Source: Streptomyces geranii (GTDB lineage: Bacteria > Actinomycetota > Actinomycetes > Streptomycetales > Streptomycetaceae). From it: 64,000 nucleotides of DNA. Below are positions 8,226-15,727 of this stretch, in pieces. The DNA lies in NCBI RefSeq assembly GCF_002954775.1, contig NZ_PJME01000003.1:372001-436000 (forward strand). Reading direction: 5' to 3'. The notes under the pieces were generated by a model, which saw nothing but the letters and a program-made list of their open reading frames with translations, did not search any database and was not told where the DNA came from. Within the stretch, counting starts at the first letter, position 1. Each line of letters begins with the position of its first letter. Made by a program: the position numbers and the translations under genes.

Positions 8226-9916
8226 GACAGGGACTCCTCGGAGGCACGCGTCGCCCAGGCGGCGAAGCGCTCGCCGTCCTCGCGCTCCGCCTGGAAGTTC
8301 TTCAGCACGCGCTCGACGTAGTCCGGCAGTTCCTCCGAAGTCACCTTCAGACCACGGACCTTGCGGCCGAAACCGGCCTCCAGACCGAGGGCGCCGCCCA
8401 GGTGGACCTGGTAGCCCTCGACCTGCTCGCCCGCGTCGTTCAGCATCAACTGGCCCTTGAGACCGATGTCCGCGACCTGGATACGGGCGCAGGCGTTCGG
8501 GCAGCCGTTGATGTTGATGGTGACCGGCTCGTCGAACTCCGGGATACGGCGCTCCAGTTCGTCGATCAGCGAGGCGCCGCGCGCCTTCGTCTCGACGATC
8601 GCGAGCTTGCAGTACTCGATGCCGGTGCAGGCCATCGTGCCGCGCCGGAACGAGGACGGCTTGACGGTCAGGTCGAGCGCCTCCAGACCCTCGACGAGCG
8701 AGTCGATCTGCTCCTCCGCCACATCGAGCACGATCATCTTCTGCTCGGCGGTGGTACGCAGGCGGCCCGAACCGTGGGCCTCGGCCAGCTCGGCGATCTT
8801 CGTGAGGATCGTGCCGTCCACGCGGCCCACTCGCGGGGCGAAACCGACGTAGAAGCGGCCGTCCTTCTGGCGGTGGACGCCGACGTGGTCGCGCCAGCGG
8901 GCGACGGGCTGGGCCGGGGCCGGGCCGTCGACGAGCTTGCGCTTCAGGTAGTCGTCCTCCAGGACCTGGCGGAACTTCTCCACGCCCCAGTCGGCGAGCA
9001 GGAACTTCAGCCGGGCGCGGGTGCGCAGCCGACGGTAGCCGTGGTCGCGGAAGATCGAGATGACGCCCTCGTAGACGTCCGGGACCTCGTCCAGCGGGAC
9101 CCAGGCGCCCAGCCGCTGGCCGAGCTTCGGGTTGGTGGAGAGACCGCCGCCGACCCAGACGTCGAAACCGGGGCCGTGCTCGGGGTGCTCCACACCGACG
9201 AACGCGATGTCGTTGATCTCGTGCGCCACGTCGAGGAGGGGCGAGCCGGAGATCGCGGACTTGAACTTGCGGGGCAGGTTCGAGAAGTCCTTGTTGCCGA
9301 TGATCCGCCGCTGGATGGCGTCGATGGCGGGGGTGCCGTCGATGATCTCGTCCTCGGCGATCCCGGCGACCGGCGAACCGAGGATGACGCGGGGGGTGTC
9401 ACCGCAGGCCTCGGTGGTGGACAGACCGACCGCTTCGAGCCGCTCCCAGATCTCCGGGACGTCCTCGATGCGGATCCAGTGGTACTGCACGTTCTGCCGG
9501 TCCGTGAGGTCGGCGGTGCCGCGCGCGAACTCCTGCGAGATCTCGCCGACCACCCGCAGCTGCTCGGTGGTGAGCCGACCGCCGTCGATGCGGACGCGCA
9601 GCATGAAGTACTTGTCGTCCAGCTCCTCCGGCTCCAGGATCGCGGTCTTGCCGCCGTCGATCCCGGGCTTGCGCTGGGTGTAGAGGCCCCACCAGCGCAT
9701 GCGCCCGCGCAGGTCGTTGGGGTCGATCGAGTCGAACCCGCGCTTGGAGTAGATCGTCTCAATGCGTGTCCGCACATTGAGACCGTCGTCGTCCTTCTTG
9801 AACTGCTCGTTCCCGTTCAGCGGGGTGAAGTGTCCCGCTGCCCACTGACCCTCACCACGGTGACGGCTCACCTTGCGGCGGGGCGCGGCGGCAGGGTTCT
9901 GCGGGGTGGCGGCCAT
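8222..9916 (-). CDS. Ferredoxin-dependent sulfite reductase (sirohaem, [4Fe-4S])
   Basis: A 564-residue assimilatory reductase that takes sulfite to sulfide with six electrons from ferredoxin. The two ferredoxin-like half domains are visible as GGRLTTEQLRVVGEIS and the later YVGFAPRVGR repeat. The cluster ligands lie in ACTGIEYCKLA (two cysteines about residues 428-435) and in NINGCPNACARIQ (two cysteines about 470-474), and these bind [4Fe-4S] and sirohaem. Nitrite reductases share this fold, but the surrounding cys genes support sulfite. It is the first large gene of the operon; a GGAGG lies 10 bases before the ATG at 9916. The leader peptide at 10040-10123 precedes it. Confidence 0.94.
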   Translation of the reverse strand: MAATPQNPAAAPRRKVSRHRGEGQWAAGHFTPLNGNEQFKKDDDGLNVRTRIETIYSKRGFDSIDPNDLRGRMRWWGLYTQRKPGIDGGKTAILEPEELDDKYFMLRVRIDGGRLTTEQLRVVGEISQEFARGTADLTDRQNVQYHWIRIEDVPEIWERLEAVGLSTTEACGDTPRVILGSPVAGIAEDEIIDGTPAIDAIQRRIIGNKDFSNLPRKFKSAISGSPLLDVAHEINDIAFVGVEHPEHGPGFDVWVGGGLSTNPKLGQRLGAWVPLDEVPDVYEGVISIFRDHGYRRLRTRARLKFLLADWGVEKFRQVLEDDYLKRKLVDGPAPAQPVARWRDHVGVHRQKDGRFYVGFAPRVGRVDGTILTKIAELAEAHGSGRLRTTAEQKMIVLDVAEEQIDSLVEGLEALDLTVKPSSFRRGTMACTGIEYCKLAIVETKARGASLIDELERRIPEFDEPVTININGCPNACARIQVADIGLKGQLMLNDAGEQVEGYQVHLGGALGLEAGFGRKVRGLKVTSEELPDYVERVLKNFQAEREDGERFAAWATRASEESLS

Positions 9917-10039
9917 GGTTCTAGGTCCTCCGGGACAGGCGGGAAGCGGCTCTTACCTGCGCGTACGGGCGCATGGTCAGACTGGCGCGGCTCTGCGCAG
10001 GCTGAGGCGTAGGGGAGAGGGCGGCGGTGCTGTGGCTCG

Positions 10040-10123
10040 TCAGCCCGCCGGACAGATGGCGCTGGACATGCGGCCGAGGTCGACGTGGCGTCGACTCACC
10101 AAGGCAATCCCAGTTCCAGACAT
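10040..10123 (-). CDS. 27-residue leader peptide of the sulfur operon
   Basis: A short frame on the minus strand starts with ATG at 10123 and stops with TGA at 10040-10042, 123 bases before the sulfite reductase. It begins MSGTGIALV, carries the motif SRRHVDL at residues 10-16 and a single cysteine in AICPAG near the end (Cys24). Short peptides with an RRHVDL-type core and a late cysteine occur upstream of sulfur genes in streptomycetes and are usually labelled putative leader peptides, so I regard this as a genuine uORF. A cis role is likely, with ribosome stalling or release at the Cys codon controlling the operon according to cysteinyl-tRNA supply. No similar leader is seen in front of the other transporters. 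Confidence 0.75.
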   Translation of the reverse strand: MSGTGIALVSRRHVDLGRMSSAICPAG

Positions 10124-10145
10124 GACGGAAGCGTGTCATGGCGTT

Positions 10146-10179
10146 CTGGACACAGTCCAGCATTGTCCGTCATCCGGAC
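10146..10179. promoter_or_regulatory. Two inverted repeats in the promoter region of the sulfur operon
   Basis: Just upstream of the leader peptide, 10146-10160 reads CTGGACACAGTCCAG, six-base arms around three bases. Next to it, 10165-10179 reads GTCCGTCATCCGGAC, five-base arms around five. The two palindromes are close together on one side of the leader start and reach into the 3' end of the acetyltransferase gene. They are plausible operator sites for a sulfur-responsive repressor or activator of the minus-strand operon; which protein binds cannot be told from the sequence. Confidence 0.4.
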
Positions 10180-10769
10180 GCCCCTGTCTCGTTGGGTGAG
10201 ACGGCATGTGCTCCTGGCCAGGGGCCGGGGGCGGCGACCTCCTTCTCCTCCTCGACCTTGGTGTCGAAGAGGGCGAAACCGCGGCGGAGGTAGTTGTCCA
10301 TCGCGTGCGGTCCGTCCTTGCTGCAGGTGTGCAGCCAGACGCGCTTGGTCGGCGTCAGCCCTGGCCAGCGGCTTGCCAGGTCCCAGGCGCGGGCGGCTCC
10401 GTAGGAGAGGAGGTGGCCGCCGATGCGCCTTCCCCGGAAGGCGGGGATCAGGCCGAAGTAGACGATCTCCACGACTCCGTCGTCCTGGGGTTCGAGTTCC
10501 AGGTAGCCGGCCGGGGTGCCGTGGTCGTAGGCGACCCAGGTTTCTACGCCGGGGCGGTCCAGGTGCTCCTGCCAGCGGGCGTATGTCCAGGTCAGGCGAT
10601 CTGTCCAGCGGATGTCGCCGCCTACGGAGGAGTAGAGGTAGCGGCTGAATTCGGGGGAGGGGACTTTGGCTCGGGTGATTTTGACGTCGCCGTCGGGGGC
10701 TTGGGCGGGGAGGAGGTCGGTTGGTGCTGTCTGCTCCAGGGACCAGGTGGTTACGGCGATGTTGGTCAT
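10170..10769 (-). CDS. GNAT family N-acetyltransferase
   Basis: A 199-residue protein with a GNAT fold in its middle and C-terminal parts. VEIVYFGLIPAFRGRRIGGHLL contains the R-x-x-R-x-G-G/A acetyl-CoA pyrophosphate-binding loop (motif A), preceded by a beta strand (TWVAYDHGTPAGYLELEP) and followed by NYLRRGF, the usual late tyrosine/arginine region of motif B. The acceptor cannot be inferred. It is transcribed towards the sulfur operon on the same strand, and its last bases overlap the inverted repeats that precede the leader peptide. An intergenic repeat copy lies upstream, between it and the next gene. Confidence 0.8.
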   Translation of the reverse strand: MTNIAVTTWSLEQTAPTDLLPAQAPDGDVKITRAKVPSPEFSRYLYSSVGGDIRWTDRLTWTYARWQEHLDRPGVETWVAYDHGTPAGYLELEPQDDGVVEIVYFGLIPAFRGRRIGGHLLSYGAARAWDLASRWPGLTPTKRVWLHTCSKDGPHAMDNYLRRGFALFDTKVEEEKEVAAPGPWPGAHAVSPNETGASG

Positions 10770-10820
10770 GGCGGTCAGGGAATCATCTGGGTGGGTTGGG
10801 TGTCGATTTGGCCGCGGGTC

Positions 10821-10881
10821 CGGTGGGGGCTGGTCGCGCCCACGCGGCGGTGCCGCAGATCCAATACAGCCCCGCGCCCCT
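10821..10881 (-). repeat. Streptomyces-type intergenic repeat, copy 1
   Basis: Read on the minus strand this stretch begins AGGGGCGCGGGGCTGT and ends GGGCGCGACCAGCCCCCACC, with a GC-rich stem (CTGCGGC/GCCGCGTGGG region) between. From memory this is the widely scattered intergenic sequence found downstream of genes in many Streptomyces genomes. It lies just after the stop of the secreted protein gene (10910) and probably forms a hairpin that could end its transcript. A second related copy is at 38065-38110. Confidence 0.6.
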
Positions 10882-10909
10882 GAAAGCAGGCCCGCTGTCG
10901 CTCACCCTG

Positions 10910-12316
10910 CTATTTGAGTGAACCCGTGATCGACGAAAGCGGTACCGCGTACAGCACCCGTTCCGGGATCGGGGTGCCCTGCCAGCCCGCTCGGGCGTCC
11001 GCTGCCCGTTCCGTCAGGGACCAGACCTCGCCCGTGCCCTCCCAGTAGGAGAGGGACTCGGCGTGTTCGGCCCAGCAGCGGCGGGACTCGTCGTCGGTGC
11101 CGCAGCGGGCCGCCTTGGCGCCCTCGGAGTCCAGGCGCCACAGGGTGCCGTGGCGGTCCTTGGCGCCGGGGGCGTGGCCGACGTACCAGTCCGCCTTCTC
11201 GTCGCCCGCCGAGCGGTACGACAGGACGCCCTGTATGCCGGTGGCCTTCGTCGAGTAGGCCTCGACCGCGTCCGCGCGGCCCAGAAGGTCGGTGGCGAGG
11301 AGGCCCGAGCGGTCGCTCCCGCTGCTGAACGAGTAGCGCCACAGGCGGCTGCGCTGATCGGCGCCGGCCGCCACCTGCTCGCTCGCGACCAGGCTGTCCG
11401 GCGTGGAGCTGCGGTCCAGGGAGAGCGAGCCGAAACAGGGGGTGCGGTCGTCCGACCTCGGGTCGCACGTGCCACCGGCCAGGCTGTACGAGGCGACCGC
11501 GGGCATGACATAGCCGTAGCCGTGCGCCGACCAGCCGCCGGGCACCTTGCCGACCGCCGGGCTGTCGACCGAGGCCCGCTGGATGCGGTTCATGTCGTAC
11601 ACGTACAGGGAGTTGTGGTCGGAGTCCGTGGGCGAGGCGGTGACCAGCAGCTTGTCCTGGTACCAGACCATGCCGGAGATCGACGACGACAGCTTGCGGT
11701 AGTCCGAGCCGTCCTTCGTCGGGACGACCAGCAGCACCCAGCGGTACGTCATGTTGCTCAGGTCGTTCGCGTCGACCACGGCGACCCGGGCCAGGCCCTT
11801 GGAGACCGTGGGCTCGTCCGGCTTGGCGTCGTTGTGCGTCCAGCCGGACAGGATCACGCGGTTGGCGCCCCAGCGGCCGTCCTCGTCCGCGTCGCCGGAG
11901 GTGGTGACGGACTGCGGCAGCCAGCGCCGGCTCGCCGAGTCGGCGTCGTCCCAGCAGTACGCGCGGGTCGCTGTCGGGGCGACGGGCAGCGCCTCGGTCT
12001 CGGTGCGGACGCACTCCGCCGTGTTGCGCATCGTGCGGTTGGTGTGCTCCAGGACGGTGCTCACGCCGACCGTGCCGCCCATGGAAGTGGCCAGCCGGTC
12101 GAGCGAACTCTTCGTCACCAGGTGTTCCTTGAGCTGGAAGTTCTTCAGCTCGGCGGCGGACGTGACGGACTTCAGGGGCCCCGGGTTGTCGCTGCTCACG
12201 GCCTGGGAGGCGCTGACGATGGTGGCCGCGGCGGTGAGGGCGAGAGCGGTGCCGGTGAGCACGCCGCGCAGCGCTCTGCCCCTCTTCTGCCTGCGGTGTC
12301 TGCCGCGATGCTTCAT
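10910..12316 (-). CDS. Large secreted protein of unknown function
   Basis: A 468-residue protein with a clear Sec-type signal: a very basic N-terminus (KHRGRHRRQKRGRALRG), a hydrophobic core (VLTGTALALTAAATIVSA) and a cleavage region around residue 40. The mature protein has Cys pairs at NTAECVR/AYCWDD, GGTCDPR/TPCFG and AARCGTDDESRRCW, consistent with extracellular disulfides. It is rich in Trp, Ser and Asp, with strands such as MVWYQDKLLVTASPT and GTLWRLDSEG that suggest a beta-propeller-like or other all-beta fold. I do not recognise a catalytic motif. Similar proteins are, I believe, conserved in streptomycetes without a known role. It appears to be a single gene, with an intergenic repeat after its stop. 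Confidence 0.8.
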   Translation of the reverse strand: MKHRGRHRRQKRGRALRGVLTGTALALTAAATIVSASQAVSSDNPGPLKSVTSAAELKNFQLKEHLVTKSSLDRLATSMGGTVGVSTVLEHTNRTMRNTAECVRTETEALPVAPTATRAYCWDDADSASRRWLPQSVTTSGDADEDGRWGANRVILSGWTHNDAKPDEPTVSKGLARVAVVDANDLSNMTYRWVLLVVPTKDGSDYRKLSSSISGMVWYQDKLLVTASPTDSDHNSLYVYDMNRIQRASVDSPAVGKVPGGWSAHGYGYVMPAVASYSLAGGTCDPRSDDRTPCFGSLSLDRSSTPDSLVASEQVAAGADQRSRLWRYSFSSGSDRSGLLATDLLGRADAVEAYSTKATGIQGVLSYRSAGDEKADWYVGHAPGAKDRHGTLWRLDSEGAKAARCGTDDESRRCWAEHAESLSYWEGTGEVWSLTERAADARAGWQGTPIPERVLYAVPLSSITGSLK

Positions 12317-12508
12317 TACATCCTCCCGTGGCAGGCCAACTGCTGGTCACGGTCCGTGCGTTGAACCGCTCGGGCAGTGTGGGGGGGCCGTGTGATGGAT
12401 GGTACGTCAGGGGGCGCCAGGCCTGGTCGAATACCTCGGAATCGATGCGGCTGTGTTGCTTCCGGCGCCCGTTCGGGTGCGTTTTCTCACCCCGGTGTCA
12501 CAGTCGGG

Positions 12509-13807
12509 TCACTGTGTGTCGTCCGGCGGCGCGGTTCCGCGTCCCTGGGCCACCGTGGGCGCCGTCGAGTGCGGGAGCAGATCGCGGGGGTCGTCCGGGA
12601 GCAGGACGGTGACTTCCGTGTCCGCGCTGAAGCGGTACGGGCGATGGTCGAGGAACGCTCCGAGATACCGCCGTATCCGCGACATCTCAGCGCGTACGGT
12701 CACCGTGCGGGCCGGGTCGCCGAAGACGTCCTCCGCCAGGCCCGCCGCACTGCGGCCCGCCGGACGCAGCGCCAGGAGGTACAGCAACTCGGCGTGCCGG
12801 GGACTCAGTTCGTGGGTCCAGGAGCCCGCGGGGCCCGACACCGTCACCGACCGGCGGCGCGGTCCGCCCAGGTCCAGGACGATCCGGGTGGCGCCCTGGG
12901 GCTGGGGCTCCGCGGTGGCCCGTAACAGCCAGCCGCCGGCCAGCGGCTCCACCGCGCACAGTCCCAGGGTCGGCAGCCAACGGCAGCCCGGGGAGAGCGA
13001 CTTGGGCAGGGCCACCCGGTTCGTGTACGGCATCCCGGTGACCGCCGCCGTCCAGCCGTCCCGGTCGACGGCCACGGCCCGCCCGCCGAGCCTGGCCAGC
13101 ACCGGTGCCGCCACCACCCGTAGCCGCTCCAGCGAGCGGTGGTGCCGCTCCCGCAGTCCCGCCTCGGCGAGTTTGGCGACCGAGTCGACCCAGGCGAGCG
13201 TCGCCGGATGCATGCTCTCCAGCGGCCCGCTGACGTCCACCACGCCGATCAGCCGACCGTCGCGCGGGTCGGTGATCGGGGCGCCCGTGCACGTCCAGGT
13301 GGCGTGCGACCGGACGAAGTGCTCGGAGGCGAAGACCTGTACGGGGCGCCGCGCGACCACCGGTGTGCCCACGCCGTTGGTGCCGACGACGTCCTCCGCC
13401 CAGTCGGCGCCGGGCTCGAAGCCCAGGGAGTCCGCCCTGCGCAGCACCGGCGTACAGCCCTCGCGCCACAGCACCCGGCCGTCCACGTCGGCGACGACCA
13501 TGATGTGCTGGCTGGCGTCCGCCACCGACAACAGCCCTTGCCGCAGCACCGGGAGGACGTGCCGCAGCCGTGAGGTCTCGCGCCGCCGCTCCAACTCCTC
13601 GCGGGTCAGCAGCCCGGCCCGGAAGTCGTGGTCGGGGTCGACGCCGCTGCGCAGCATGCGGTCCCAGGACTGGTCGATCACCGGGCGCGGCGCGAGCCGC
13701 GGGCGCTGTCCGGTGAGCCGGGCCGCGCGTACGTCGCTGAGCAGCCGGGCAGCCTGCGCCGCGTCACGGGCGGCGAGCTGTGCGACGTCCATCGGCGGGT
13801 TCGCCAC
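12509..13807 (-). CDS. GAF-domain transcriptional regulator with C-terminal winged helix
   Basis: A 432-residue regulator. Residues about 75-190 hold a GAF domain of the AcoR/acetoin-activator type (DVVGTNGVGTPVVARRPVQV and HATWTCTGAPI are characteristic), preceded by the conserved VIDQSWDRMLRSGVDP segment. The sigma-54 AAA+ domain of true AcoR is missing; the end (LSPRHAELLYLLALRPAGRS to MSRIRRYLGAF) looks instead like an OmpR-type or SARP-type winged helix. In streptomycetes, which lack sigma-54, this is the common form and often accompanies aldehyde dehydrogenase genes. The GTG at 13807 is chosen because GGAGG lies 5 bases upstream. Clustered GTTGC/GCAAC sites upstream may be its operator. 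Its ligand is unknown. Confidence 0.85.
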   Translation of the reverse strand: MANPPMDVAQLAARDAAQAARLLSDVRAARLTGQRPRLAPRPVIDQSWDRMLRSGVDPDHDFRAGLLTREELERRRETSRLRHVLPVLRQGLLSVADASQHIMVVADVDGRVLWREGCTPVLRRADSLGFEPGADWAEDVVGTNGVGTPVVARRPVQVFASEHFVRSHATWTCTGAPITDPRDGRLIGVVDVSGPLESMHPATLAWVDSVAKLAEAGLRERHHRSLERLRVVAAPVLARLGGRAVAVDRDGWTAAVTGMPYTNRVALPKSLSPGCRWLPTLGLCAVEPLAGGWLLRATAEPQPQGATRIVLDLGGPRRRSVTVSGPAGSWTHELSPRHAELLYLLALRPAGRSAAGLAEDVFGDPARTVTVRAEMSRIRRYLGAFLDHRPYRFSADTEVTVLLPDDPRDLLPHSTAPTVAQGRGTAPPDDTQ

Positions 13808-13883
13808 TGAGTCCTCCCGTACGTATTGACCGGTTGTCTCATGGTGCCGTCCCGTGGCACCGGAGCGACACACTCCGCACACA

Positions 13884-13912
13884 GTTGCCGACAAGTTGCA
13901 ACCCTCTGCAAC
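13884..13912. promoter_or_regulatory. GTTGC/GCAAC cluster upstream of the GAF regulator
   Basis: Within 29 bases there is GTTGC at 13884, the palindrome GTTGCAAC at 13895-13902 and TGCAACC at 13907. Spaced inverted GTTGC/GCAAC units are the type of site bound by AcoR-like regulators, and the position about 80 bases upstream of the GTG start suits autoregulation. The rest of the 248-base gap holds a terminator for the gene upstream and nothing else I can name. Confidence 0.35.
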
Positions 13913-13997
13913 CCTGGTGAACTGCCCTGCGGTGTTTGAAACTTGGGCGACGCCGCACGCGGCGTCCACGCTCCCGATCCATGCGGGGCCAGCGAGC

Positions 13998-14031
13998 GGG
14001 GGTGGTGCCGTGTCGGCGCAGCACCACCCCC
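13998..14031 (-). terminator. Strong hairpin after the AidB-like gene
   Basis: A perfect 11-bp stem, GGGGGTGGTGC at 13998-14008 with GCACCACCCCC at 14021-14031, encloses a 12-base loop. It starts 25 bases after the stop of the acyl-CoA dehydrogenase gene and lacks a T-run, as is usual for terminators in streptomycetes. Confidence 0.7.
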
Positions 14032-14055
14032 GTGCCGCCCCTTTCGGACGGACCC

Positions 14056-15690
14056 TCAGCCCGACGGCCGCGCCCGCTCCACCACGGAGGCCAGGTCCAG
14101 GCTGTGCGGGAGGGTGCCGAAGGCGTTGCCCCAGTCGCCGCCCAGGCGGGACGCGCAGAACGCGTCGGCGACCTCCGGGGGTGCGAAGCGGACCAGCAGG
14201 GAGCCCTGGAGGACCAGGGCGATCCGCTCGACCAGACGGCGGGCGCGGCCCTCGATGCCGTCCAGGTCGGCGAGTTCGGTCAGCAGGTTCTTGATGGCGC
14301 CGTCGAGTCGGTGGTCCGCGCCGCGCGCCCTGCCGACCTCCACGAGGAACGCGTTGAGGGCAGCCGGCTCGCGCTGCATGGCCCGCAGTACGTCCAGCGC
14401 CTGGACGTTCCCGGCGCCCTCCCAGACCGAGTTGAGGGGTGACTCGCGCAACAGCCGGGGCAGGCCCGACTCCTCGACGTAGCCGTTGCCGCCCAGGCAC
14501 TCGGCGGCCTCCGCCACCAGCGGGGTGCAGCGCTTGGTCACCCAGTACTTGGCGGCGGGCAACGCCAGCCGCAGGAAGGCCCGTTCCTGCTCGCCTCCGT
14601 CGTCGTAGGCGGCGGCCAGCCGCAGCGCGAGGGTGGTCGCCGCCTCCGACTCGAGTGCCAGGTCGGCCAGGACGTTGCGCATCAGCGGCTTGTCGGTCAA
14701 CTTGCCGCCGAAGGCCTCGCGGTGGGCGCAGTGGTGGACGGCCTGGGCGACCGCCTGCCGCATCAGCGCGGCCGAGCCGAGCACACAGTCGAGCCGGGTC
14801 GCCGCGACCATCTCGATGATGGTGCGCACCCCGCGCCCCTCGTCGCCGACCCGGCGCGTCCACGTCCCGTCGAACTCGACCTCGGCGGAGGCGTTCGACC
14901 GGTTGCCCAGCTTGTCCTTGAGCCGCTGGACGCGGAACTCGTTGCGTGTGCCGTCGGGCAGGACGCGGGGCAGGAGGAAGCAGGTCACCCCGCCGGGCGC
15001 CTGCGCGAGGACCAGGAAACCGTCCGACATGGGCGCCGAACAGAACCACTTGTGGCCGGTCAGCTCGTACGTCCCGTCCTCGGCGAGCGGCCTCGCGACG
15101 GTCGTGTTGGCGCGTACGTCGCTGCCGCCCTGTTTCTCCGTCATGCCCATCCCGAAGAGCACCCCGGACTTGCGGTCGGCCGGCCGCAGCCCCTCCTCGT
15201 AGACGGTGGACGTCAGCAGGGGCTCCCATTCGGCGGCGAGCGCCGGGTCGGTGCGCAGCGCGGGCACCGCCGCGTGGGTCATCGACAGCGGGCAGCCGTG
15301 GCCCGCCTCGGCCTGCGACCAGACCAGGAACCCGGCGGCCCGCCGAACGTGCCCGCCCGGCCGGGTCCAGGCCGCCGTCAGCCCGGCGGAGACGCCCTTG
15401 CCGAGCAGCCGGTGCCAGGCCGGATGGAACTCCACCTCGTCGATCCGGTTGCCGTACCGGTCGTGCGTGCGCAGTTTCGGGGGGTTCTCGTTGGCGAGCG
15501 CCCCCCATTCCTGCACCTGCGCGGACCCGGCGGACCTCCCGAGCGAGGAGAGGTCGTCCCGGGCCTCGTCGAGAAGCCCGGGGTCCAGATGCCGTTCGAC
15601 GGCCGCCACCAGGGCCTGGTCGGCGGAGAACACGTCATATCCGACCAGGGGCGGCGCCTGGTTGGTCACGGTGTGGGTGCTGGCTGCCAT
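14056..15690 (-). CDS. AidB-like acyl-CoA dehydrogenase family flavoprotein
   Basis: A 544-residue FAD protein close in length and layout to AidB, the alkylation-response member of the acyl-CoA dehydrogenase family. The AidB/ACAD signature GMGMTEKQGGSDVRANTT is followed by ELTGHKWFCSAPMSDGFLVL, and ECLGGNGYVEESGLPRLLRE supplies the FAD/active-site region of the C-terminal helical domain. AidB in E. coli binds DNA and is induced by methylating agents, yet its enzymatic substrate is unsettled; the same caution applies here. The gene stands alone on the minus strand, ended by a strong hairpin, with the GAF regulator downstream. A direct link between the two is possible but not shown. Confidence 0.88.
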   Translation of the reverse strand: MAASTHTVTNQAPPLVGYDVFSADQALVAAVERHLDPGLLDEARDDLSSLGRSAGSAQVQEWGALANENPPKLRTHDRYGNRIDEVEFHPAWHRLLGKGVSAGLTAAWTRPGGHVRRAAGFLVWSQAEAGHGCPLSMTHAAVPALRTDPALAAEWEPLLTSTVYEEGLRPADRKSGVLFGMGMTEKQGGSDVRANTTVARPLAEDGTYELTGHKWFCSAPMSDGFLVLAQAPGGVTCFLLPRVLPDGTRNEFRVQRLKDKLGNRSNASAEVEFDGTWTRRVGDEGRGVRTIIEMVAATRLDCVLGSAALMRQAVAQAVHHCAHREAFGGKLTDKPLMRNVLADLALESEAATTLALRLAAAYDDGGEQERAFLRLALPAAKYWVTKRCTPLVAEAAECLGGNGYVEESGLPRLLRESPLNSVWEGAGNVQALDVLRAMQREPAALNAFLVEVGRARGADHRLDGAIKNLLTELADLDGIEGRARRLVERIALVLQGSLLVRFAPPEVADAFCASRLGGDWGNAFGTLPHSLDLASVVERARPSG

Positions 15691-15727
15691 GAGGGGAACC
15701 TACCCGTGGCGCGGCACCCTGTCCGCC

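Noticed and set aside
8402..10012. Long plus-strand frame opposite sulfite reductase
   Set aside because: Composition is that of an antisense shadow, with no motif; the sense protein has its catalytic cysteines.
12499..12516. CACAGT-N6-ACTGTG inverted repeat at the end of the GAF regulator gene
   Set aside because: Only six-base arms overlapping the stop codon; too weak to call a terminator or operator.
12509..15508. A single 999-residue minus-strand protein covering the GAF regulator and part of the AidB-like gene
   Set aside because: The N-terminal half is an out-of-frame reading of the acyl-CoA dehydrogenase gene. A GTG with GGAGG at 13807 and a terminator hairpin between show that the regulator starts there.
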